From: an uncultured Rhodospirillales bacterium
GTDB lineage: Bacteria > Pseudomonadota > Alphaproteobacteria > ATCC43930 > CGMCC-115725
Direction: 5' to 3'
DNA: 5,190 nucleotides
Assembly: GCA_903897565.1 (NCBI GenBank)
Contig: CAIUCF010000363.1
Span: forward strand, 1-5,190
The notes under the pieces are model-generated. The model made no database searches. It saw only the letters and a program-made list of their open reading frames with translations, and was not told where the DNA came from. Shown here piece by piece: positions 1 through 5,190 of this stretch. The position numbers and the translations under genes were made by a program. Positions within the stretch are counted from its first letter, which is position 1; each line of letters begins with the position of its first letter.

Positions 1-261
1 CTGACGCCACGCGAACTCGACGTCCTCAACCTGATGCTCAAGGGTAATTCCTTCGACAACATCTCGCGCCGGCTCGCGATCTCGAGCGGCACCGTCCACG
101 TCCACCGCAAGCACATTTACGAGAAGCTCGACGTCAGCTCGCTCACCGAGCTGTTCTCACTCTTCATCGACGCGATCTGCAGCGTCAGGATCACGCTCGG
201 CGAGGATCCGCTGACGCTCTATTCCAGCGGCGGTCCTGCGCTCGAGCGGACGGACATTTGA
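1..261 (+). CDS. LuxR-family transcriptional regulator, C-terminal HTH domain (5' truncated by window edge)
   Basis: The reading frame is open from base 1 and ends at TGA 259-261, so 86 residues are visible and the N-terminus lies outside the window. Visible residues 1-55 form a LuxR/GerE-type helix-turn-helix: LTPRE opens the domain, NISRRLAISSGTV is the turn, and TVHVHRKHIYEKLDVSS (31-47) is the recognition helix with the usual V-x-V-H-R-K-x-I-Y-x-K-L pattern. The family binds DNA as a dimer through this domain. The partner domain that would say what it senses (receiver, autoinducer-binding or other) is not visible, so the signal is unknown. A tail of about 30 residues (SVRITLGEDPLTLYSSGG...) follows the HTH and has no motif I recognise. 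The gene converges on the IalB-family gene with 16 bp between stops, so nothing here shows that it regulates the minus-strand genes. An internal ATG at 34 falls inside the HTH and is not a credible start. Confidence 0.9.
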   Translation: MTPRELDVLNLMLKGNSFDNISRRLAISSGTVHVHRKHIYEKLDVSSLTELFSLFIDAICSVRITLGEDPLTLYSSGGPALERTDI

Positions 262-277
262 TGCTCCCCGCCTGAGA

Positions 278-907
278 CTATTCGCCGGACTTGTCGCGAT
301 TGCGGTCGAGCGTCTGCAGGCCTGTGGCAAAGCCGTTCAGTGAGTATTCGATGACCAGCGGCTGGCCGTTGTTGAGAACGATCTTGACCTGACCCAGCTT
401 GCCGCGGCGCAGCGCCACCATCAGCGATTTCGGCAGGATCTCGGTGGCGCGGCAACCGCCGGGTGTACAGAAATCATAGGGGATGACGAGCTCGCCGCCC
501 TTGTCGGCGTTCAAGGTCACACCCGGCTTCAGCCGGACCCCAAGCGGCAGCACGAAAGTCGCGATATGACCGGGCATACCCCCCGGCGGGAAGCCGAACG
601 CCATCCGCATCACGGTCTGGGTATTGCCGTTCTCAACGACGTTGACGTCCTGGTCCAACTCGCAGACCGGCTTTACCGGCTTGCCGGCGATGGCCAATTC
701 CTGGCAGCGGTACATCCAGGTGCCGAAAGGCTGCTGCGTCACCTTGGGCGCGGCCGCGGTCTTGCCGTCAGGGGTGGACGGCGCCGGCGCGGCGGCATCT
801 AGCGTGGCGGTCTGGACCGGAACTTGGCTGGACGTAGCCTGGGCGCGGGTCGCGGTGGTGGCGGCGACGAGCAGGAGACCCAGAATCAATCGACCGTGAA
901 TGCACAT
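278..907 (-). CDS. Invasion-associated locus B (IalB) family secreted protein
   Basis: This gene encodes 209 residues and ends in TAG. Residues 1-24 look like a Sec signal peptide: a short basic start (HGR), a hydrophobic core LILGLLLVAATTAT, and an AQA site with probable cleavage after residue 24. A Pro/Ala/Thr-rich linker (about 25-57) follows. The IalB domain runs from about 60 to 200: FGTWMYRCQ (61-69), C82 in VCELDQ, FVLPLGVRLKPGVTLNAD (118-135), IPYDFCTPGGCRA (142-154) and the closing SLNGFATGL. Four mature cysteines (68, 82, 147, 152) probably form two disulfides, which fits a periplasmic location. The family is named for a Bartonella protein linked to erythrocyte invasion, but it is widespread in free-living alphaproteobacteria, where its role is unknown; virulence should not be inferred. 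The start is backed by GAAGGG 8 nt upstream. It lies 65 bp downstream of the hydrolase on the same strand and may be the last gene of that operon. I assign no specific gene symbol because the family has many paralogues. Confidence 0.88.
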   Translation of the reverse strand: MCIHGRLILGLLLVAATTATRAQATSSQVPVQTATLDAAAPAPSTPDGKTAAAPKVTQQPFGTWMYRCQELAIAGKPVKPVCELDQDVNVVENGNTQTVMRMAFGFPPGGMPGHIATFVLPLGVRLKPGVTLNADKGGELVIPYDFCTPGGCRATEILPKSLMVALRRGKLGQVKIVLNNGQPLVIEYSLNGFATGLQTLDRNRDKSGE

Positions 908-915
908 TCATGAAG

Positions 916-921
916 CCCTTC
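916..921 (-). promoter_or_regulatory. Ribosome binding site of the IalB-family gene
   Basis: On the minus strand this reads GAAGGG, 8 nt before the ATG at 907. It supports that ATG over the out-of-frame ATG at 911, which is only 4 nt downstream of the motif and opens a frame with no protein-like features. Confidence 0.6.
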
Positions 922-972
922 GTGATTGCGGATCGCGCAGGACCCTGACGCGGCATTTGCATGTCCGGCCCG

Positions 973-1818
973 TCATTGCGTAATCCAGCCCGGAATATGC
1001 GACAGTTCCGGCCGATGTGCCAGCATCGGCCAGGCCTCGACCCAGCAGCAGTCGTGGTCCTGGCCGGGGACCGCGACCAGACTCGCCTGAGTATCGGCAC
1101 GCTGGCGCTGCAGGAACGCCCGCGCGATCTCGGCAGTCACCACCTTGTCCTCGACACCGGTGAAATGGACCTGCGGCGTCGCCGCCAGACGCATGGCCTC
1201 GCTCGCCGGGTCGAGCGAGCCCCGCAACGGCGTCAGACCATTGGCCTCGACCCACGCCGCGACATCGAGATTGGCGGCGATCGTCACCAAGCCATCGACG
1301 TCGCCGCGGCGTTCGGCGAGCAGGGCGGCCAGCGCGCCGCCGCCGGAATAGCCCACCAGCACGAGGCGTGTCCCCGGTCCCTGCCGCGCCGCCAGGAGGT
1401 CGAGCGCGGTATTGGCGCTCGCCACCACCTCGGGGGCGTAGCGCGCCACCGTCCAGTAATCGCTGCGGCAGTTCCGCCCCTTGCCACCCGCGCCATACTG
1501 GCAGGGCCGCGCCATATAGGCGACGGCACCGCTGCCGGGATGCGCGAGCGCCAGGCGCAGGCCCAGCGGATCTGTCGGCGTCGGGTCCATCGCCCGCTCG
1601 CTCGCCGAGACATAGGCGAGACCATCGCCTTCGACATAGACGACCAGCGGGCCGCTGCCCGCGCCCGGGCGCGAGGCCACGGCAAGATCGAAATCACCGG
1701 CGGCAAGTGTCTCCCACCGCCATCCCGCGGCCGCGGCCAGTTGCGGCCCCAGGGCTGCGCGGTCCTCGACGCTGCAGCCGGCGAGGCCGAGCAGCAGCAG
1801 CACGACCCACCCCTTCAT
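973..1818 (-). CDS. Lipoprotein alpha/beta hydrolase
   Basis: This gene encodes 281 residues starting at the ATG at 1818. Residues 1-15 (MKGWVVLLLLGLAGC) form a lipoprotein signal peptide with lipobox L-A-G-C, so C15 should be lipidated and the enzyme anchored in the envelope. S16 at +2 gives no inner-membrane retention signal of the Asp type, so the outer membrane is possible. The alpha/beta-hydrolase fold shows as LVVYVEGDGLAY (58-69), the nucleophile elbow VGYSGGGALAALLAE (155-169) with S158, GVEDKVV (221-227) with probable acid D224, and PGQDHDCCW (251-259) with probable base H255. The conserved-looking MARPCQYG (102-109) with C106, plus C117 and the vicinal pair C257-C258, could form disulfides. 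The substrate is unknown; an esterase, lipase or peptidase activity would fit the fold. The frame stays open far upstream, to 2418, but that part overlaps the transferase gene and lacks protein character, while the chosen ATG begins exactly at the lipoprotein signal. It overlaps the upstream gene by 4 bp (ATGA), with GGAA 5 nt ahead of the start. Confidence 0.88.
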   Translation of the reverse strand: MKGWVVLLLLGLAGCSVEDRAALGPQLAAAAGWRWETLAAGDFDLAVASRPGAGSGPLVVYVEGDGLAYVSASERAMDPTPTDPLGLRLALAHPGSGAVAYMARPCQYGAGGKGRNCRSDYWTVARYAPEVVASANTALDLLAARQGPGTRLVLVGYSGGGALAALLAERRGDVDGLVTIAANLDVAAWVEANGLTPLRGSLDPASEAMRLAATPQVHFTGVEDKVVTAEIARAFLQRQRADTQASLVAVPGQDHDCCWVEAWPMLAHRPELSHIPGWITQ

Positions 1819-3014
1819 GAAGTTCCGGCCGCGATCCGCGCCACGAGTTCCCTGAGCGCTGCCGCCATCTCCGCGACCACCGGCGACCAGTCGCGGGCAT
1901 TGCGCTGGCGGAACAGCCGGACCGACGGGTACCAGGGCGTGTCGTTGCGCTCGAGCAGCCAGCGCCAGTCCGGCAATCGCGGCAGCATCACCCATGCAGG
2001 ACGGCCAAGCGCGCCGGCGAGATGGACGGGCGAGGAATCGACCGAGATCAGCAGATCGACCAGCGAGAGTATGGCCGCGGTATCCTCGAAGCTGCTGATC
2101 TGCGGGCTCAGGCTGACGAGGTTCATTCCGGCGGGGGGGTTGAGCGCGGCGTGTTCGGTCGGGCCCTTCTGGATGGAGAGATAGGTCACGCCGTCGATCG
2201 CGAGCGGCGCCAGTTGCTCCAGCGACATCGAGCGATTGGCATCGTTGAGATGCGTCGGCCGCCCGGCCCAGACCAGGGCGACGCGGGGCCGCGGATGGGC
2301 GGCCAGCACCCCGCTCCAATATTTCACCCGCTCGGGATCGGGCGTGAGATAGGGGATCCGCCCGGGCAGGTCCGAAAGCTGCAGCCCCATCGCCATGGGC
2401 AGGCTCATCATCTCGCAATAGGTGTCGAAACGGGGCGGCAACTGGCCGCGCAGGGTGATCGCGTCGAAGCCGCCCATGCGCTCCGCCAGGCTGTGCAGCT
2501 CGTGATTGATCTCCAGGATCACCTGTCCGCCACTGCGCGCCTTGGCCCAGGGCACCATGCGCAGGAACTGGATGGTATCGCCGTAGCCCTGCTCGTCATG
2601 GATCAGCAGGGTCTTGCCGGGGATCGGCCTGCCGTCCCAGCGGGTGCGCTGGACCTTGCGCTCGAGCCGCGTGGTATGGGCGAGATTGTAGCGATACTGA
2701 TATTCGCGCCAGCCGCGGTCGAAATCGCCGAGCGCCAGGCAGGTCTCGGCGAGGTCGAAGCGCAGCGCATAGTCGCCCGGCAGGTTGTCGACCAGCATTT
2801 CCTGCAGCGGTCGCGCCTCGGCGTGCTTGGCCTGATTGCGCAACGCCTGGACCAGCAGGCTCCACAGCACGATCGGTCCGCTGCCGGAGGCCAGCGCCTG
2901 CCGCAGCAGGATCTCCGCCTCGGCGAATTGCAGCCCCTGCAACAGCAGCCGCGCCTGGCGCTCGATATGCTTTACGTCCATCGTCACGTCAGCCTGCCCC
3001 GGCGAGCCTGTCAC
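1815..3014 (-). CDS. TPR protein with C-terminal GT9-like glycosyltransferase domain
   Basis: This gene encodes 399 residues with no signal peptide, so it is probably cytoplasmic. Residues 14-112 hold about three TPR-like helix pairs (AEAEILLRQAL; LVQALRNQAKHAEA; FDLAETCLALGDFDRGWREYQYRY). A GT-B-type domain related to family 9 (ADP-heptose:LPS heptosyltransferases) follows: GKTLLIHDEQGYGDTIQFLR (133-152), where D146 occupies the place of the catalytic Asp of heptosyltransferases; VALVWAGRPTHLND (245-258); and the donor-binding segment LLISVDSSPVHLAGALGRP (321-339), continued by PDWRWLLERNDTPWYPSVRLF (348-368). The family commonly transfers a sugar from a nucleotide donor; donor and acceptor here are unknown. 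The start taken is GTG at 3014, which overlaps the upstream stop as GTGA and suggests translational coupling. An ATG 11 codons downstream (at 2981) is a possible alternative that would lose only MTGSPGQADVT. The product sits between a sulfotransferase and a lipoprotein hydrolase in one coupled operon. Confidence 0.85.
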   Translation of the reverse strand: MTGSPGQADVTMDVKHIERQARLLLQGLQFAEAEILLRQALASGSGPIVLWSLLVQALRNQAKHAEARPLQEMLVDNLPGDYALRFDLAETCLALGDFDRGWREYQYRYNLAHTTRLERKVQRTRWDGRPIPGKTLLIHDEQGYGDTIQFLRMVPWAKARSGGQVILEINHELHSLAERMGGFDAITLRGQLPPRFDTYCEMMSLPMAMGLQLSDLPGRIPYLTPDPERVKYWSGVLAAHPRPRVALVWAGRPTHLNDANRSMSLEQLAPLAIDGVTYLSIQKGPTEHAALNPPAGMNLVSLSPQISSFEDTAAILSLVDLLISVDSSPVHLAGALGRPAWVMLPRLPDWRWLLERNDTPWYPSVRLFRQRNARDWSPVVAEMAAALRELVARIAAGTS

Positions 3015-5113
3015 TCATGCACCACCGGGGCGCCGAGCGCCTCGATCAGCGGCGAGAGCTGCGCCGCATAGGCCTTCCAGCGATCGATGCTGGTCGCGAA
3101 CAGCGGCGAGCGCACCTGGTTCACGCTCGCCGTCCGCACCAGCCGCGATGTCTCATGGAAGCGTAGGCAGGCCGCATCCCAGGGCAGATCGATGAAATCG
3201 ACGAGACGCCGCGCTTCGGTCTCCAGATCGGCAACCACGTCCTCGTACCGGACTTCCAGGAACCGGTCGGCCGGCAGAATGCTGCGCCAGTGATCCATCA
3301 ACCGCTCGTAGCCACGATAGAACCGCCCGAGCTCCGCCAGGTCGTAGCTGAACTGCTGCTCCTTGAGGAACAGCTTCGAATAGCAGGATAGACAGGTGTC
3401 GAGAGGATTGCGGCGGACATGGATGATGCGGGCCTGCGGCAGCAGGATCGGGATCAGGCCGGCATGGAGGAAGTTCGAGGGCATCTTGTCGACGAGCCGG
3501 GCCCGGCCCTGGGCCAGCGGGGCGATCTCGTCGAGATAGGCGCGTCCCGCCTGCGTCGCGGTCTCGATGTTCAAGCCGGGCAGGGCGCCGGGATAGGGCC
3601 CGAGCCGCTCGACCAGACGCGGCAGGGCAGAGAGCTCGCCCGCGCCCTGGACCTGGGGATGGGAGGCCAGGATCTGTTCGATCAGGGTCGTGCCCGAGCG
3701 CGGCATGCCGAGGACGAAGACGGGGAGTTCCGAAGCAGCCCCGCCGCCGGCCAGCCGCGCCAGCTCCTGCGCGGTCACGACCGCCGTGATCGAGCGCAGC
3801 CAGAGATCGGTCTTTTCGGCGTCGTAATCGAAGCTGGCGCGCTTCATGCGGCTTCCGGCATTCAGCTGTACGAAGGCCTGCTCGGCATCGCCGCAATCCA
3901 TCAGCGCCTTGGCCAGGCTGTAATGCAGCGCGATCCGATCGGTCCGACCCTCGATGCCGCCGGGCTCGAGCAGCGCACGCATTGTCGCCAGTTCCGGATC
4001 ACCGGCGGAGAATTTCTTGAGATCGCTATGGGCGTGCCAGGCCGAAGCCGAGCGCGGGAAAGCGGCGATGGCCTGGGCGAGCGTGGCGGCGGCGCGGCCC
4101 TTGTCGCCGCGCTCCATCAAGGCGATGCCGCTGCTGACCAACGCTTTCTCGACCGCGAAGCCGCCGGCCTTCACGGCGCGGTCATAGGCGTCGAGCGCCT
4201 CGTCCGTCCTGCCCAGGGCCTGCAGGACCTCGCCCAGCGCGTTCAACGCCTCGCCATTGGCCTGGCCGGCCGAGACCGCCAGTTGGGCGGCGCTCAGCGC
4301 CTCCGGCAGGCGATCGAGATAGCGCAGGGCCAGCGCCCGGACCGTCAGACCGCCCGGATGCATCGGCGCGAAGACCAGCAGCATGTCGATCCAGCGCAGC
4401 GCCTCGGCATAGCGGTTGCGCGAGATTTCGGCCGCGGCAGCGTTGATATAGGCATCCGTCAGCCGCGGGTTGGCGTCGATCGCGCGCCGGGCCGCCGCCA
4501 ACGCGGCATCGCCGCGGCCGAGATCGTTCAGCAGATTGGCAAGATTGCTGTGCGCCTCGGCGTAATTCGGGTTGAGCGTGATCGCCGCCTCGTAGCACTT
4601 GCTGGCCTCGTCGAGGCGGCCCATGCGCTTCAGGGTATTGCCGAGATTGTTGTAACCCTCGGCATCGTTCGGCTTCAGCGCCACGGCCCGCTCCAGGCAG
4701 GCCTTGCTCTCGTCGAGCTTGCCGGCCTCCTGCAACACGATGCCGAGGTTGTTCCAGCTCGCACCCATCGTCTGGTCGAGGGTAACCGCGGTCCGCCCAG
4801 CCTGCTCGGCTTCGACCAGCAGGCCCTTCTGGCGATACATCTCGGCGAGGTTGCTGTAGTAGAGCGGCGGCGTGCGCGGCGACTGGCAGGCCTTGCGGAC
4901 ATGCTCGATCGCCAGGTCGAGATTGCCATAGGCATGGGCCATCAGGCCGAGCAGGTGATGGGCGTCGCTGTGACCCGGCCAGGCCGCCAGCACCTGCTGG
5001 CACAGTCGCTCGGCCTGATCCGCCTGACCGGCGTCCCAATGGGCGTGCGCCATCCCGACCGCCTGCTCGATCGAGATCCCTGGCGATGCGGGGTCGTTGT
5101 TGCTCGCGGTCAT
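3011..5113 (-). CDS. Tetratricopeptide repeat sulfotransferase family protein
   Basis: This gene encodes 700 residues with no signal peptide or membrane segment, so it is probably cytoplasmic. About 9-10 TPR units of 34 residues fill residues 15-355; the clearest are 116-149 (NNLGIVLQEAGKLDESKACL), 150-183, 184-217 and 286-319. The sulfotransferase domain covers about 463-690. The 5'-phosphosulfate loop is FVLGMPRSGTTLIEQILASH (466-485). Next comes GAGEL with E493, at the place of the catalytic Glu of tyrosylprotein sulfotransferases. The 3'-phosphate-binding segment is RIIHVRRNPLDTCLSCYSK (562-580), with R568 and S576 as likely contacts. RYEDVVADLE and SVNQVRSPLF match the C-terminal part of the family. 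It should use PAPS as sulfate donor; the acceptor (protein Tyr, sugar or lipid) cannot be read from sequence, and the TPR array probably selects it or binds a partner. All key donor-site residues are present, so it looks active. The ATG at 5113 has ATAGGG 5 nt upstream. It is the first complete gene of the coupled operon. Confidence 0.92.
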   Translation of the reverse strand: MTASNNDPASPGISIEQAVGMAHAHWDAGQADQAERLCQQVLAAWPGHSDAHHLLGLMAHAYGNLDLAIEHVRKACQSPRTPPLYYSNLAEMYRQKGLLVEAEQAGRTAVTLDQTMGASWNNLGIVLQEAGKLDESKACLERAVALKPNDAEGYNNLGNTLKRMGRLDEASKCYEAAITLNPNYAEAHSNLANLLNDLGRGDAALAAARRAIDANPRLTDAYINAAAAEISRNRYAEALRWIDMLLVFAPMHPGGLTVRALALRYLDRLPEALSAAQLAVSAGQANGEALNALGEVLQALGRTDEALDAYDRAVKAGGFAVEKALVSSGIALMERGDKGRAAATLAQAIAAFPRSASAWHAHSDLKKFSAGDPELATMRALLEPGGIEGRTDRIALHYSLAKALMDCGDAEQAFVQLNAGSRMKRASFDYDAEKTDLWLRSITAVVTAQELARLAGGGAASELPVFVLGMPRSGTTLIEQILASHPQVQGAGELSALPRLVERLGPYPGALPGLNIETATQAGRAYLDEIAPLAQGRARLVDKMPSNFLHAGLIPILLPQARIIHVRRNPLDTCLSCYSKLFLKEQQFSYDLAELGRFYRGYERLMDHWRSILPADRFLEVRYEDVVADLETEARRLVDFIDLPWDAACLRFHETSRLVRTASVNQVRSPLFATSIDRWKAYAAQLSPLIEALGAPVVHE

Positions 5114-5118
5114 CGTGG

Positions 5119-5124
5119 CCCTAT
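5119..5124 (-). promoter_or_regulatory. Ribosome binding site of the TPR-sulfotransferase gene
   Basis: On the minus strand this reads ATAGGG with a 5-nt spacer to the ATG at 5113. It supports that start; no other in-frame ATG near it has a better purine tract. Confidence 0.5.
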
Positions 5125-5190
5125 CACATATTTTTGCCGGCGACCGAACCGATCGCCGCGCCGAGTGCCCATGGAATAATCGGGATAAAC
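5124..5190 (-). CDS. Possible 3' end of an unknown hydrophobic protein (partial)
   Basis: One minus-strand frame entering from the right edge reads F followed by IPIIPWALGAAIGSVAGKNM and stops at TGA 5124-5126, 10 nt before the sulfotransferase ATG. The tail is hydrophobic with small residues spaced as G-A-A-I-G-S-V-A-G, like the end of a membrane or glycine-zipper helix, then a short charged end. The other minus-strand frame with an open stretch gives an Arg-rich sequence with no protein character. The close spacing and the coupling of the downstream genes make an upstream operon member plausible. Only 21 codons are visible and the third-position GC is lower than in the neighbours, so this could be chance. 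I do not recognise the family. Confidence 0.35.
   Translation of the reverse strand, partial: FIPIIPWALGAAIGSVAGKNM
5138..5158 (-). other. Hairpin upstream of the sulfotransferase gene
   Basis: Read as minus-strand RNA, the arms CGGCGATCG and CGGTCGCCG pair over 9 bp, including one U-G wobble, around a 3-nt loop (GUU). The same position is a C-A mismatch in plus-strand RNA, so the structure favours the operon's strand. It ends 24 nt before the ATG at 5113 and is followed by GCAAAAATAT. There is no T-run, so it is not a classical intrinsic terminator. It could affect mRNA stability, processing or translation of the sulfotransferase, or be a chance fold in GC-rich DNA. Confidence 0.4.

Noticed and set aside
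262..277. Gap between the converging regulator and IalB genes, considered as a bidirectional terminator
   Set aside because: Only 16 bp, with no inverted repeat or T-run.
935..951. Weak inverted repeat (GCG-CAG / CTG-CGC with a bulge) between the hydrolase and IalB genes, considered as a terminator
   Set aside because: The stem is only six pairs with a bulge and is not followed by T residues on either strand.
768..1255. Overlapping minus-strand frames of 110 and 115 codons around the IalB start
   Set aside because: They are shadows of the IalB and hydrolase genes with Arg-rich composition; the ATG at 911 is only 4 nt from the ribosome binding motif and opens no recognisable protein.
961..2184. 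A 407-codon plus-strand open frame opposite the hydrolase and transferase genes
   Set aside because: It is Arg/Ala/Gly-rich with no motif, and it lies antisense to two genes with clear family motifs; this is typical of GC-rich DNA.
1819..2418. N-terminal extension of the hydrolase frame to 481 residues
   Set aside because: The extension is Arg/Ala-rich, overlaps the transferase coding region in another frame, and would bury the obvious lipoprotein signal peptide in the middle of the protein.
5127..5135. AT-rich stretch considered as a -10 promoter element for the sulfotransferase gene
   Set aside because: It would put the transcription start on top of the ribosome binding site and has no convincing -35 element at the right distance.
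3419..5179. A 586-codon plus-strand open frame opposite the sulfotransferase gene
   Set aside because: The translation is low-complexity (Gly, Arg, Leu, Gln, Ala) and mirrors the TPR coding repeats on the other strand; no domain or credible start context.

Overview
The window is GC-rich, gene-dense DNA from a proteobacterium, most likely an alphaproteobacterium. Three things point there: an invasion-associated locus B (IalB) family protein, a LuxR-type regulator tail of the kind common in Rhizobiales and Rhodospirillales, and a TPR-sulfotransferase next to a TPR-glycosyltransferase-like protein. No genus can be named from the sequence alone. I see no tRNA, rRNA, CRISPR array, insertion sequence or attachment site.

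Layout: the first 261 bases are the 3' end of a plus-strand LuxR-family regulator, cut by the window edge. Everything after it is on the minus strand and is transcribed from right to left. In transcription order these are: the possible 3' end of an unknown hydrophobic protein (5124-5190, partial); a 700-residue TPR-sulfotransferase (3011-5113); a 399-residue TPR protein with a GT9-like glycosyltransferase domain (1815-3014); a 281-residue lipoprotein alpha/beta hydrolase (973-1818); and, after a 65-bp gap, a 209-residue secreted IalB-family protein (278-907). The IalB gene converges on the regulator, with 16 bp between their stops and no visible terminator.

How the genes may work together: the sulfotransferase, glycosyltransferase-like and hydrolase genes overlap by exactly 4 bp at both junctions (GTGA and ATGA), so they are almost certainly one translationally coupled operon. 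Two cytoplasmic transferases with TPR substrate- or partner-binding modules are followed by an envelope-anchored hydrolase. This suggests, by inference only, modification or handling of a cell-envelope glycan, lipid or protein. The IalB gene may be the last operon member or may be separate; it has its own good ribosome binding site. A hairpin with a 9-bp stem sits just ahead of the sulfotransferase ribosome binding site and pairs better in the minus-strand RNA than in its complement.

Each full-length gene belongs to a recognisable family. What may be new is the combination, and the unknown substrate of the sulfotransferase/glycosyltransferase pair.
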